From Motacilla alba alba (Eukaryota > Chordata > Aves > Passeriformes > Motacillidae), in the NCBI RefSeq assembly GCF_015832195.1, contig NC_052027.1, positions 7,560,149-7,624,148 on the forward strand: a DNA stretch of 64,000 nucleotides, read 5' to 3'. The position numbers and the translations under genes were made by a program. The notes below the pieces were generated by a model. That model saw nothing but the letters and a program-made list of their open reading frames with translations. It was not told where the DNA came from and made no database searches. Of the stretch, positions 13,384 to 23,189 are shown one piece after another; position 1 is the stretch's first letter; the number at the start of each line of letters is the position of its first letter.

Positions 13384-14434
13384 ACCTATTTAATTGTCTG
13401 GTACTATCAACCAAAATTCTGTGGGATAGTATCTGCTTTAGCCTGATTAAACTGAATCATCCTGGGTTTCATCTTTTTCCCTTGCTTATTTTCTTTTTTT
13501 TTTCCCTCCCTCTTTTGTGAGAGTATAATTTTAATTGCTGTTTTTCAGATTTTCAGGTTTCAGAGACATGGACAATGCTGAGCAGCTGTGTGTGTAACAG
13601 TGGCAGCTCAAAAGTACAATTAGTCTAATGTGGGCACCAAAACAGAGAAAAGGATGATCAGGGAAATGAAAGAGAAGAATGCAAGCAAGCATTCAGTGAC
13701 AGAAGACAATCATTAGCATTGGCCAATACCACAGTCAGAAAGAGGCCAGTGCCATTTGGAAAGTAATGACATGGCCTCAGGAGAAGTGTGTGTGTCTATG
13801 TAAGTGTGAAGTAAGCACTAAAAGAAAATGAGCCTTGCTGCACTAATTGGCCTCACACTTTCCCTGTAATTTCTCATGAGTTCCCTGTTCTCCTCTAATC
13901 ACGCACACTCATGAGTACTCCTCTCTTCAGTTATCTCCTTACAACTGCTAATTCGATGCTATATAATTAATTTTACAAATGTACATTGTCATGAAACAAT
14001 TTTCTACTCTTTAAAATGATTAAACTTTCTACTCACAAAAACATTTTTGAAACCTTGACAGCTTTTAAAAACCTGCTTTATAAAGATGCAGAAGAGGAAA
14101 GATGCCAAAAGAAAAGATGCATCCAAAAATGTTTCTGCCCTCACCTTGGGACAGAGTAAACTGCAGAGATGCAACCTGCTTACTTTGGAAGTGCCTTAAC
14201 AGTCTTAGCTGTGCTGCTGCTCAGGAATCCTTTCAGACACTTCTGGCAATGCCCCTCGTCTTCACTTGTCTTGATTTCAGGCTTACCTTGCTATGGAAAA
14301 CCTTTAAGGCCCTTTCTCACAGGAAGAGGTCCTGCTATGGCTGGAGTTTCACTGAACTCAGCTCCTGGCATGACTTAGGTCAGGTCTGTCTGTATGAATT
14401 GCAAATTTCCATGTTATTGGGGAAAACAATTAAG

Positions 14435-14476
14435 CTGAAGCAACTAGTCATTGTACTGAAGCAACTAGGCTTTGTA
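14435..14476. repeat. 21-bp tandem duplication
   Basis: The unit ctgaagcaactag plus eight bases ending in tgta occurs at 14435 and again at 14456. A partial echo (tgtactag) follows. It is a simple local duplication in intron. Confidence 0.85.
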
Positions 14477-14509
14477 CTAGTCTAATTCGCCAGCCTGTGT
14501 CTTTGGTAA

Positions 14510-14532
14510 CCTAGATCCAGCTAGGATCTAGG
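14510..14532. repeat. Inverted repeat, 9-bp arms and 5-nt loop
   Basis: CCTAGATCC and GGATCTAGG flank agcta and could pair perfectly as a hairpin. There is no following T or U run, and a terminator role is not expected in a vertebrate intron. It lies 34 bp after the 21-bp duplication. Confidence 0.8.
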
Positions 14533-15169
14533 AGCAAAGCTCCTTCTCCTGCATTCCCAAGTGTCTTCTCACAGGGCAGCACTCCCAACAGGCCTCCTTC
14601 CTAACCCAAAGGTGATTAGGGCAAGTGGCAGGTTGAAAACTGCCTGACAGGCATCTCAGACCATTTTCAGAGGGAGCACTGGCCTTTGAGGGTTTCCAGC
14701 TGAGGAATAAGAAAAACAGCAGTGTATTTAAAAAAAATAAATCAGCACATCCTGTTGCAGGTTTCTCAGCTTCTGCATTGTTAATCTGATCTCTGACAGA
14801 ACATTTATGATTCACAGCATTACTGACTGGTCAGCATTTCTGTAACAAATGCTATTAAAGACTGGATTTAGCTTTGTTTTTTAAATTGGTTCTGAGCTAT
14901 AACTGAAGGCACAATATCTGCATTTTTGTGTTTATCAATGTAGGAAAAAATAAATATGCAAGGCTTTTCCACACTACATTAGAACAGCTTTGATGGAAAA
15001 AGAAAATTATAAAACACTCTACAGATTAGCAAAACAAACAACAGTAGTAAAAAAACCCCCAGAAACAGCAAACAGAAAAGTGCACTATCTCATAAATGCT
15101 GTGGAAATACACATAATCTCTCAAATAAATGTCTAATAAATATATCAATCCGAATCTAAATAAATAAAT

Positions 15170-15490
15170 CTACAATAAATCCCCATGCATGTAGTCCATG
15201 TGCCTCCTGCAGTTTTCCTCACCAGTGCCCGGAGCTCCCCAAGCAGGAACACGTGTGGACATTCCGCACGGCGCATTGGGAGCACCATGAGGGACCAGCC
15301 TGCAGAGGCCTGTGCAGCAAACCCTGACCACACCAGGCTTGGTGCACGTGCAGATCTCCTGGGCAGGCTTCCAAGAGGTTCTATTTGCTGTGCACACACT
15401 GTGGAGCTGGTACATACATCCAGAGTTGGAGTGTACAGGAGCACAGCAATTCTCATCAGGACAAATTGAAAATATGTGAACTCTGCCCGG
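15170..15490 (-). other. Unexplained cysteine-rich open frame
   Basis: A 106-codon stretch runs between in-frame stops on the minus strand, GC richer than its surroundings. It contains twelve Cys, with ICPDENCCAP near the start and EICTCTKPGVVRVCCTGLC in the middle. The first Met is 25 codons in, at 15415. Immediately after the stop the sequence becomes AT rich with several ATTTA motifs. I recognise no family. The region upstream of the frame is A rich on this strand, not pyrimidine rich, so it lacks a good splice acceptor. Open frames also exist here in other frames, so chance opening in a GC-rich patch is the leading explanation. Confidence 0.2.
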
Positions 15491-16034
15491 TTAAGATTTT
15501 TTTTTTCCCCCAGAAGGTGTCTTGTTTTGGAAGATCAGAGAATGTAGGTTTTGTGCTGAGAAATAAACCAGCAATGATCCTTGATTTGGGAGAATATCTC
15601 AAAGCCCAGCCAGGGAGAATCCTGCAGATGAACTAAATTAGCTAGAAGCACACATACCAAACTTCCTATGAAATGCCAGTTCAGGACAGGAGACGCACTT
15701 CCAAATTAATTTCACAGCTATAGCTCAGTGTATTCCCCTCCCTTTTTCTTTTCTACAAAGTTCTTGATGTAGCATGTTGGGAGTGAAAATTTTTCCAGAT
15801 TTCCTCTTCCAATAAGCTACAAAGACCATGAATTTGTCCCAATAAAAGGATATGTCTTTCCACTCTACTCCCCCCAGTAACAACTTGTGGGGTTGGGTTC
15901 TGTGACTACCTGTCAATCAGATGTAGCCAGACACTACAAAAATGCTGTAGCTACTGGAAATCAGTAAGGAATTTGGACTGTGTTGTTTTCCAACACTTAT
16001 GCTGGTAAAAACGGTTTCCCTGAAGATCACTCAC

Positions 16035-16830
16035 CTGGGTTAATGGTGATGAATTTGTTATCTGAGGGATATTCCTCGGGAAACCTGTCCATCTTTGGAG
16101 GAGGATTTCTTGTTGTCTCTGGTCTTCTTGGGATCTTGCCCAGGTACAGTTCGTCGGTGGACGCTGGTGGCACTTGGGTGGAAGCGAGCAGCTGGGGCTG
16201 AGTGTCGGCTTCGGCAAAGCTCTCCTTCTCGGCGCCTCCAGTCGTGGGGGCAACGTTTTGGTTTGGCACTTCTCCCGGTAGGGTTTTATTTCCTTCTTCC
16301 TCAGCAGTCCTGTTGGGGGAAGCCACGGCCACGCTGGGCTCTGTGCTATTGCGTGCCTCTGAGGCTGCCGTCGCCCTGCTTTTCTCCTTCTTTTCGGCAT
16401 CCTTTTCTTCGTCTTCCTCGTGCTCCCTCTCCCCATCCTCGCTTTCACTCTTTTCATCCTTCTCCCCCTCCTCGGCTCCCTCGCCATCCTTGGTCAGCGC
16501 CGAGTCCCGCTCCGGCCCCGGGGAGGCGGCGGCGGCCTCGGTGGTGGCCACCACGGTGCGGCCGGCCTGCTTGCTGGGGGCGGCGGCCGCGGGCGGCCGG
16601 GTGGGCCACACGCTGCTGGGGAAGGAGGAGATGCCCCCACCGCTGAAGCCCAGCCCTGCCAGCAAGGTGCTGGTCACCACGGAGGCCACGGTGGCCTGGC
16701 TGCCGCTGGAGGAAGGGCCCATGCCTGTGGCCATGGACACGAAGGAGAAGGGGAGCCCCGAGGAGGTCCAGGTGGAGGAGCCGGAGCTGATGGGAGCCAT
16801 GTCTGCTGAGGAGGCAGGAGATGCTGTGGG
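16035..16830 (-). CDS. PTPRG: PTPRG large exon: mucin-like and acidic juxtamembrane spacer
   Basis: A 796-nt exon runs from acceptor CTCCTCAAG to donor CCCAG|GTGAGTGA, phase 0 to phase 1, 265 full codons. It starts [20 protein letters not shown]. The first about 75 residues are Ser/Gly/Thr rich. Residues about 75-105 are Ala rich, with runs PAAAAP and EAAAASP. About 110-150 is strongly acidic and charged ([19 protein letters not shown]). The rest is Pro/Thr rich with possible N-glycosylation sites NST, NRT and NKT. It contains no cysteine, as expected for an extended glycosylated stalk. The upstream in-frame Met at 16944 belongs to intron. Reading through the donor gives a stop within three codons. 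Codons are GC rich and CpG rich, unlike neighbouring introns. Confidence 0.97.
16490..16760. other. PTPRG: Intragenic CpG-rich block inside the spacer exon
   Basis: This is the densest GC and CpG stretch of the window, for example ggcggcggcggcctcggtgg and ggcggccgcgggcggcc. It coincides with the codons for the Ala- and Gly-rich part of the PTPRG stalk. The surrounding DNA is AT rich. It looks like a coding CpG cluster, not a promoter island, because the PTPRG promoter lies far upstream. Confidence 0.75.
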
Positions 16831-19184
16831 CTTGAGGAGATCATCGGCAGCAGAGGGGAAGAAAACACAGCAGAAAGCATCAGCAGGGGCCCGGCATACC
16901 ACTTGGGGTAATTCTCTTGCTTTTCCCTCCCTTTTCACACACACGCTACTCTCCTAAAACCAGAGATCCAACACCAGCTGGATGAAGGGCTGAGCCAGGA
17001 CAGAACACGCCACAGAGCTACCAGCAAACCACAAAGAGAGGAAACCTCCCTGCCTTCACCACATCATGAAAACCCTCTTTATCCTTATCTTTACTTTACA
17101 TCAAGACCTTCTCCTCCCACATCACTACTGACTTGTGAGTAACATTTCCTCTTGGGGTGAGAAGAATGTAAAGGAGTTTAATGAGTTCAGCTGCATTACT
17201 CACAGTGCTTTAATCCTCAGAAGACAGGAGTTTAAAAATACAGTGTTACATAACGGCTGTCCCAAAATAATGGCTGCCAACATGAGCATCCATGGCTGGT
17301 GGGGCTGCTCTGACAAGGAACTCTGGCTCTTCCCACGCACATTGTGAAGGCCTCGAAGGATACTATTTTTTATTTCCTTAATTTACCCATCAGGATTATT
17401 CTTATAAGGACTGGTGTTGCTGTGAGGCATTGCTCTTGTTAGAAATGAACTGCAGCATGGCCAGCTGGGCACTCCTGAAGGACTTGGAGAGCATCAGGAG
17501 CCCTTGAGCAAGCCACCACCACGTCTGCCAAGACCTGCAGGCAGTGACATCCATGTTTTCCACATCCACAGGACTCTCCCTGGCCAGCACCAGTGAATGA
17601 AAGGCAGGACTGGCAGTGCCTGCTTCACTGAGAAAAAGCAGGTGATGAACTATGGACTTTGCATTCTCTGCACCCTGCCAATATTATTCTAATGTCAACC
17701 CACTGCATGCATGAGGGTCCTGAACACATGTGTGTGCTCTGCCCCTTAGTACACACATAAAGAACTAAACTTTGGTCTGTTCATAAAGAACTAGACCAGA
17801 ATTACATGTGTAAAAGAGTGAACTGTCCAAAGAGTGAAGTGAACTGTCTAAAGACAAGAAATAATTCTGTGGGAGAGCTGTGTCAGCGGTTCCTCTGGAC
17901 AGCCTGATCATTCTCCCTCTCTGAATTACTGAAAAATGTCTCACATTACTGAATTCATCAGCAGGAGGACCATTAGCTGGAAGGGTCTGCACCAGATGAG
18001 AACAAAAAAGGGTTAAATAGGTGCTGCTGAACATTGAAAAAAATGTAAAATGTTTATTTTGGAAACTGAAATTCGTAACTTTAAAATATTTCTGCATCTC
18101 TCTGCAATTCCCGGGTTCAGTCAAGCCGTGTAGTTGAAATGCTGCAGCAAACCAAGCAAGGCTGCTTTCTCACATTATTTTTGACCAGCTGCAATCACAG
18201 AAAACCTGAGATCTCAGATGAAAACCTGTGCTTTAGAGATTTCAAGCCAAAACTTTAAATAAGCATCTAAACTTTCAGATACTTATCAATCTGAATCCCT
18301 AAGGCATTGTAAGATTTGCTTTTTGCTGGCATGAACAGTCTCAAAGCTGGACTGAATATTAAAATTTGACAGCAGATTTTATGTATCTAGAATACCTCTA
18401 TACATCATTAAACAAACATAAATCATTCAAATGCAAGCTTTGTATATGTTATTTGCTTACCAGGAAGTATATCAAACTGCATCAGAATAAAACCAGAAGC
18501 AATGTACTTAGAGTAAATTCAATAGTATGAATCCAGCCCATAAATCTGACTGAACAACTCAGTACAATGAATGCCAAGAAATTTAGGTTATGGATAGTTT
18601 ATAATTTATTTATATTAAATAAACTAATAAGATGGTTTCAGAACGGAAACAGTGTATTCCACTTTTACTGTAAATGTACCAACATTTCTGATTCTGGAAC
18701 ACAAAAGTTGGCATCAGTGACTTGGTACAGTCTCACCACAATTAAAATAAAACAAAGACATTGTTCAGGCTTTATTCACACAGTAACAGGTATCCTTAAA
18801 GCACTGGAAGAGCAAAGATGCTCCTGAAGGCCTGTGTGTGAGGTCTTATTTCTGTTGCATATACTTCTACTCATACAGTTAATAAAATAAATTAAATTTA
18901 TTTCCACAGTCATCATCAATATTTTACAAATTCCCTCTAAATGGGTTGAATACAGATTGAGGAAAACTTTTTAACACTTGATTCTCCAGTGGTCAAAGCC
19001 TCTCAGAGCATGAAGCTAGAAAATCATTTCAGATTGGAACTGTATTTTATGCTATAAACCCTTCTGTGACAGGTCTGGACACCCCTTCCCCAGGAAAGCT
19101 GGGTGCTGCTGCAGATTTCCAACATCGTGCTGCCACCTGGTGGGAAATGTCCCCAAATCCCCGTTCCCTAAATCCATCACTTAC
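16831..19184 (-). other. PTPRG: PTPRG intron between linker exon and spacer exon
   Basis: A 2.35-kb phase 0 intron. Nothing beyond ordinary intron sequence was seen. The reading frame of the large exon stays open for 38 codons above the acceptor, but those residues do not resemble PTPRG. Confidence 0.85.
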
Positions 19185-19234
19185 CACTCCTGTCTTCACA
19201 ATTCGGGTCCCCTCGAAAATTCGAGTGGTGTTAG
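19185..19234 (-). CDS. PTPRG: PTPRG short exon: post-FN3 linker (ANTTRIF...KTGV)
   Basis: This 50-nt exon is nearly microexon size. It has a good pyrimidine acceptor (CTTCCCTCCCCAG) and a consensus GTAAGT donor. It enters in phase 1 and leaves in phase 0, encoding ANTTRIFEGTRIVKTGV. NTT is a possible N-glycosylation site. The sequence matches the known PTPRG linker between the FN3 domain and the Ser/Thr-rich spacer as I recall it. It is invisible as an open frame on its own; the reading frame was set by the flanking exons. Confidence 0.93.
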
Positions 19235-20955
19235 CTGGGGAGGGAAGAAGAGCAGCACATCAGGGCAGGGGAGGAGGCACAGGAACAACTGCAAAACCAC
19301 TGCTCAGCATGAGGCTGCAGCATACAGGTACAGGGCTCAGCCTGGAGCAAAGGCAACTCAGCTCTTTGGGCATTACTCACTCACTCTGCACTTGTGTCTA
19401 AACACAGATTTGCTTGCCTTTAATTACTCAGGCCTGGCAATGCTGGCTTACTGACAAATTCTTCTGACAAATTCTTACTGACAAATACTGAAAACAAATT
19501 CTCTCCTTCATCCCCAAGCTGGATGAAACATCCTGACTTACACAGGAAGCAAGAGTAGCTTGATGATAATAGTTTTTTTCTGTCCTTATAGTATTATCAT
19601 TATTTATTGCTATATATTTGAACTATAACTACCATCAGCCTCTGATAAATGTTTTGAAAGCTCAAGTGGATTAATTTTCTAGGTTAGATACTGGGTACAG
19701 CCAGAGATTAGAACAGCAGCTTGTTTTTGGGGACTTGTAGGGGGAATCACATCATCTGCTCCCACTGCAGATGTGTGTATCTCTTCCCCTGCATTGAATA
19801 CCAGGCTAGATTATCCAAAGGATCTCCTACAGAGCTGCCAGTAATGATTTACTCCTAACGGTGATTAAACAGTTATTGTAGTCAAACTTGAAAGAATTTT
19901 CCTTTCCATCATCTAGTAAAAGATAAGCAATACCCCAGTTTCTAACTTCTGCCTGGCACTTAAAAGGGAAGTCTGAAACATGGTGCTGAGGTACCAAGAA
20001 CAGAGCTCCAATAGTTGTGACTTGGACAGGACACTTATCTGATCCTGCTCTCTCTGCCACCACCACAGAACCAAACCATGTCCATGGCTTGACATCCCTC
20101 AGACACTAAGTGCTAGCAAACAGGATCAAACCCCTATACTTTCTGAAAAAGACACTGAAAAATGCCCCTATTATTTTGTTCCATATACAGCACCAGATCC
20201 AAGTGACAACTCTTTGCTTCATCCTAAAGATTTAAGCTTTTAACTCTCTGCTTGTTTTATTCTTCCATTACTTATTTTGAGGTTTATGCATCTATAAGCT
20301 GGAGTGGGAGGGAATGCTCTCATTGGAGGCAAAATTTGTCCTACTTAATAAAAAACGTCATAATAAATTCCCAGGAAGGAGCAAAACTTTAGCACTTAAA
20401 AAACCTCTAAAATAATCAAGTTCTTGTACCAAATCTCAGCTTTACCAGATTTCTCCAATAAATTTGAAAGGAAATCTATGACAAAGGACAGCTTATCATC
20501 TAGTTCTTTTGATTTTCTTTAAATATGTATGTTTTGGAAATCACTGAGGTTGCGTGCATGGTAAAACCTGGATGTCTCCACATGTGGTTGTCAAGGTAGG
20601 ACTGATCTCCTTTCCTCTTTACATGAAACAGACACCCATCAGATTCACTTTCTGTTAGAGCTGTGCCTCTGATGCATAAGCAGTCTCTGATGAATTTGTT
20701 TCAGAAAACTAGTACCAAGAAAAGCTCTAAATTCTCCTAAAACCTGACAAAACCTGACAGTGAGAGGTGTAGGCAAACCCTCCTCACTGGAAATGAGATT
20801 CAGGTCAAGTCACCAGCTACAATATGAAATTAGCATTGTCTACATGCATTCAAATATCTTCTGAAATAACTTCACACCACATTGCACTCTGCAAAGAAAA
20901 TATTAAACAAACAAAGAATAGTTCAATGTAAAAATTTTATATGTTTTTTTTTTAC
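19235..20955 (-). other. PTPRG: PTPRG intron between FN3 exon and linker exon
   Basis: A 1.7-kb phase 1 intron. It contains a small direct repeat near 19449-19489 (ctgacaaat repeated three times at 13-15 bp spacing) and nothing else notable. Confidence 0.85.
19449..19489. repeat. Three-copy short direct repeat (ctgacaaat)
   Basis: The words ctgacaaattctt, ctgacaaattctta and ctgacaaatactg follow each other in intron. This is a small slippage repeat. Confidence 0.8.
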
Positions 20956-21064
20956 CTTGAAAGAGCATAGTCTGGCTAAAGTCACTACGCATTTCATTTC
21001 GGCAAACTGCTTGAACTCTGAACAGATAAAGGATGTCAGGTGAGACATGGCTAATGATGGCCTT
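20956..21064 (-). CDS. PTPRG: PTPRG exon: fibronectin type III domain, C-terminal part
   Basis: A 109-nt exon, phase 0 to phase 1, has an acceptor preceded by a T-rich stretch (TTTAAACAG) and a donor reading CAAG|GTAAAAAAA. It encodes 36 codons, [20 protein letters not shown] followed by [16 protein letters not shown]. The YLFRVQAV block is the F-strand Y-x-F-x-V-x-A signature of FN3. The donor is followed by a run of ten A residues and has no G at +5, a weak splice site that may allow some skipping. Confidence 0.95.
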
Positions 21065-23004
21065 CTGTTTAAAAAAAATAGATATTATTCAGTTTTTTAC
21101 CCCCACAGTACTGTCCAAGATCAGTTTGAAATATATAAAGCATTGCGCTAACACAGAACATTTCTGCCATGTAAGACAAGCTATATTTCTACACGGAAAT
21201 ATTCAGTGGTTCCCTGGGGAGGGCAAGACTGGAGGGATGCACCCAGACACTGCTGACTCTGCCCATGAGAAAGAAATGAACACGTCCCACATCTGTTCTC
21301 ATGACAGTTGTCATGCCTCAATGACTCTGCTTTCCTCAGGAAAACTTAAAACTCAAGTCATTCACCTTTTACAGCAATTATAATAAGATTTTTTTTTAGG
21401 TGGAGATCCATGACCCAAACACAGGATAAGCCCAGAAAAGTCACTGCATATTCAAACTGACTATTTTGCAACAAAGTGGCTAAGGCAATTTGATGCTGGT
21501 GTGCTATGCAAATGATGGCTGAGCATCCTGGGCTGGGATATCCCTGCTCACTCCTAGACCTGAGAGTTGCCTTAGTCCACAATCACATCAGTTCACAGGA
21601 GTAGCTACATGAGTCACTTGAAATACTTGTTATCTCTACAGCAGAACACTGTCTAGCTGTGACTCAAGATGGGACAGCCCAACTGTATCTGCCAGAGCAC
21701 TGAAAACAATCTGCACCTTCCTCTGAAAATGGGTTTCCTCTTCTCTTGCCTCTAAAACAGACTAAGATGTCATTGCTTTCTTAACCCAAAGCTCTGCTGA
21801 ACAGCACAAGGTCTCACTGCAATTTATTTCCAAGCTATCACTCCATCACAACCCTTGCACTTGTAATTATTTCTTTTACATAAAACAGGATGCTTTCATG
21901 GTGCCCACCTCATTTTTGCTGATTAAGGCTCTCCTCCTTAGACCTGATTAAAAAATCTCCCTTAAGAGTGTGAAATTATGACAAGAGAGAGGTTACAATA
22001 CATCATAACCTTGGGTGCCTTTCAATGGATTCCTTTCTGATTTCATGAGGCAGATCGTTCCCTAATGTGACCCAGATAACAATGTCTAGTGGGGAAATTG
22101 GAAATATAAATGGAAATGAAGTAAAAGAAGCTTCATCTAAGGGAATAAGAGAAGTATTATTGTATAACTGATTGAATGGGCCCAGAGGACTGTGTATTTG
22201 AAAAAAAAATATGGTAACAGTCATTAGGAATAACACTGTGCTGCTGCATTTTTCATGTGCATATACAATTACTGATTTCATTATTCTAGAGGCTTTCTTT
22301 GATTAACAATAAATGGAGGCCTTTCAAACCTGAATATGTCACTCTGGTTTTATATGCAGAGAATGTTAAGGACCAGTACAATACTTGCTTCCACTTAGAC
22401 AAGAATGACAAGCAGATGAAATCCTAAATGGAGGAGATAGAGCAGTGTTTCCATCTGTGCTGGAACTGTCTTGCTCTTCTCTCTTTTTCTCACACTGCCA
22501 GATGTAGGCAGTGCTTGTACAGGGCCACTCCAAAATAATCTTCAAGCTCTGACTATGCAACTCCTGCCTCTGGCAGCACTTACTGCCAGAAACTGCTCCA
22601 AAGCCTGCAAGGGGCTATGCACAGTGAAAAGCCTGAGCCCAGGAACAGATTTTGGGGGATCAGACTTTTAATGTGAAAATCTGTAAGTTGAACTCAAGCC
22701 AAAAGGTATTCAGAGCCTCCCATTTCCCGAGCCAGCTGCTTCTCAGCAACACTACATGAAAAGTGTCTGCAGATTCAGTCCTTCATGCACTCTCATAAAC
22801 TATAAATTCACACTCCAGTGTTTGGGCAGCCTGTTAGGCAACGTTCAGCTAATGCTGAACATTTAAATAGCAATTCATCATGGGCCAAACATTAGCCTGC
22901 CTATAAGGTAACAACTGCTTTCCTCCTCTACCTCCTTCTACCAAGAAAATAACAATATAAGGATAGCTTGATACATATGTCTGGGGTTGATGCTGTGCTT
23001 TTAC
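21065..23004 (-). other. PTPRG: PTPRG intron splitting the FN3 domain
   Basis: A 1.9-kb phase 0 intron within the FN3 fold. There is a T-rich tract at its 3' end next to the acceptor at 21065. No other element was recognised. Confidence 0.85.
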
Positions 23005-23189
23005 CAGGTCCTTGTCACTATCCTTGGTGAAAGTCTTCTCCTTTTCATCTTCATTTTTAGTCCAGCTGTATGAGATCATGTAGTTCATGATAGGAGGGTG
23101 GTAAATGGTTTCTGGTTGGTTCCAGGTTACCAGTAGCGCTGTCCTGTTCACAGGCTGCACTTTCATGTTGACTGGAGGAGTGCTACAAG
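23005..23189 (-). CDS. PTPRG: PTPRG exon: fibronectin type III domain, N-terminal part
   Basis: A 185-nt exon has acceptor TTTTTCAG and donor CTG|GTAAAAG, enters in phase 1 and leaves in phase 0. The product begins [20 protein letters not shown], then [20 protein letters not shown] and [22 protein letters not shown]. The VTW.QP and Y.ISY blocks are the B- and C-strand signature of FN3 domains. NRT is a potential N-glycosylation site. With the next exon it makes one complete FN3 domain. The donor lacks G at +5. Confidence 0.96.

Larger units (their letters stand above)
9325..16034 (-). other. PTPRG: PTPRG intron between spacer exon and transmembrane exon
   Basis: This is a 6.7-kb phase 1 intron. 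It holds an (AC)n microsatellite near 11612, a CR1 LINE fragment at 12800-12945, a 29-nt A run at 13353, a 21-bp duplication and inverted repeat near 14435-14532, and a cysteine-rich open frame at 15170-15490. Apart from these it is AT-rich intron with no recognisable exon. Confidence 0.85.

Noticed and set aside
15951..16487. 178-codon strongly basic open frame on the minus strand
   Set aside because: It is the shifted frame of the acidic PTPRG exon: GAG/GAA-rich codons read one base off give Arg/Lys. It crosses the true splice donor at 16035.
16095..16646. 183-codon plus-strand frame
   Set aside because: It is an antisense shadow of the spacer exon, with the Arg/Pro-rich wording expected from the GC-rich complement.
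16831..16944. N-terminal extension of the large exon frame to an ATG
   Set aside because: It lies above the splice acceptor. The preceding exon joins in frame at 16830, and the extension does not resemble PTPRG.
22849..23004. C-terminal extension of the FN3 exon frame
   Set aside because: It is read-through into intron after the GTAAAAG donor. The true protein continues at 21064 with [10 protein letters not shown].
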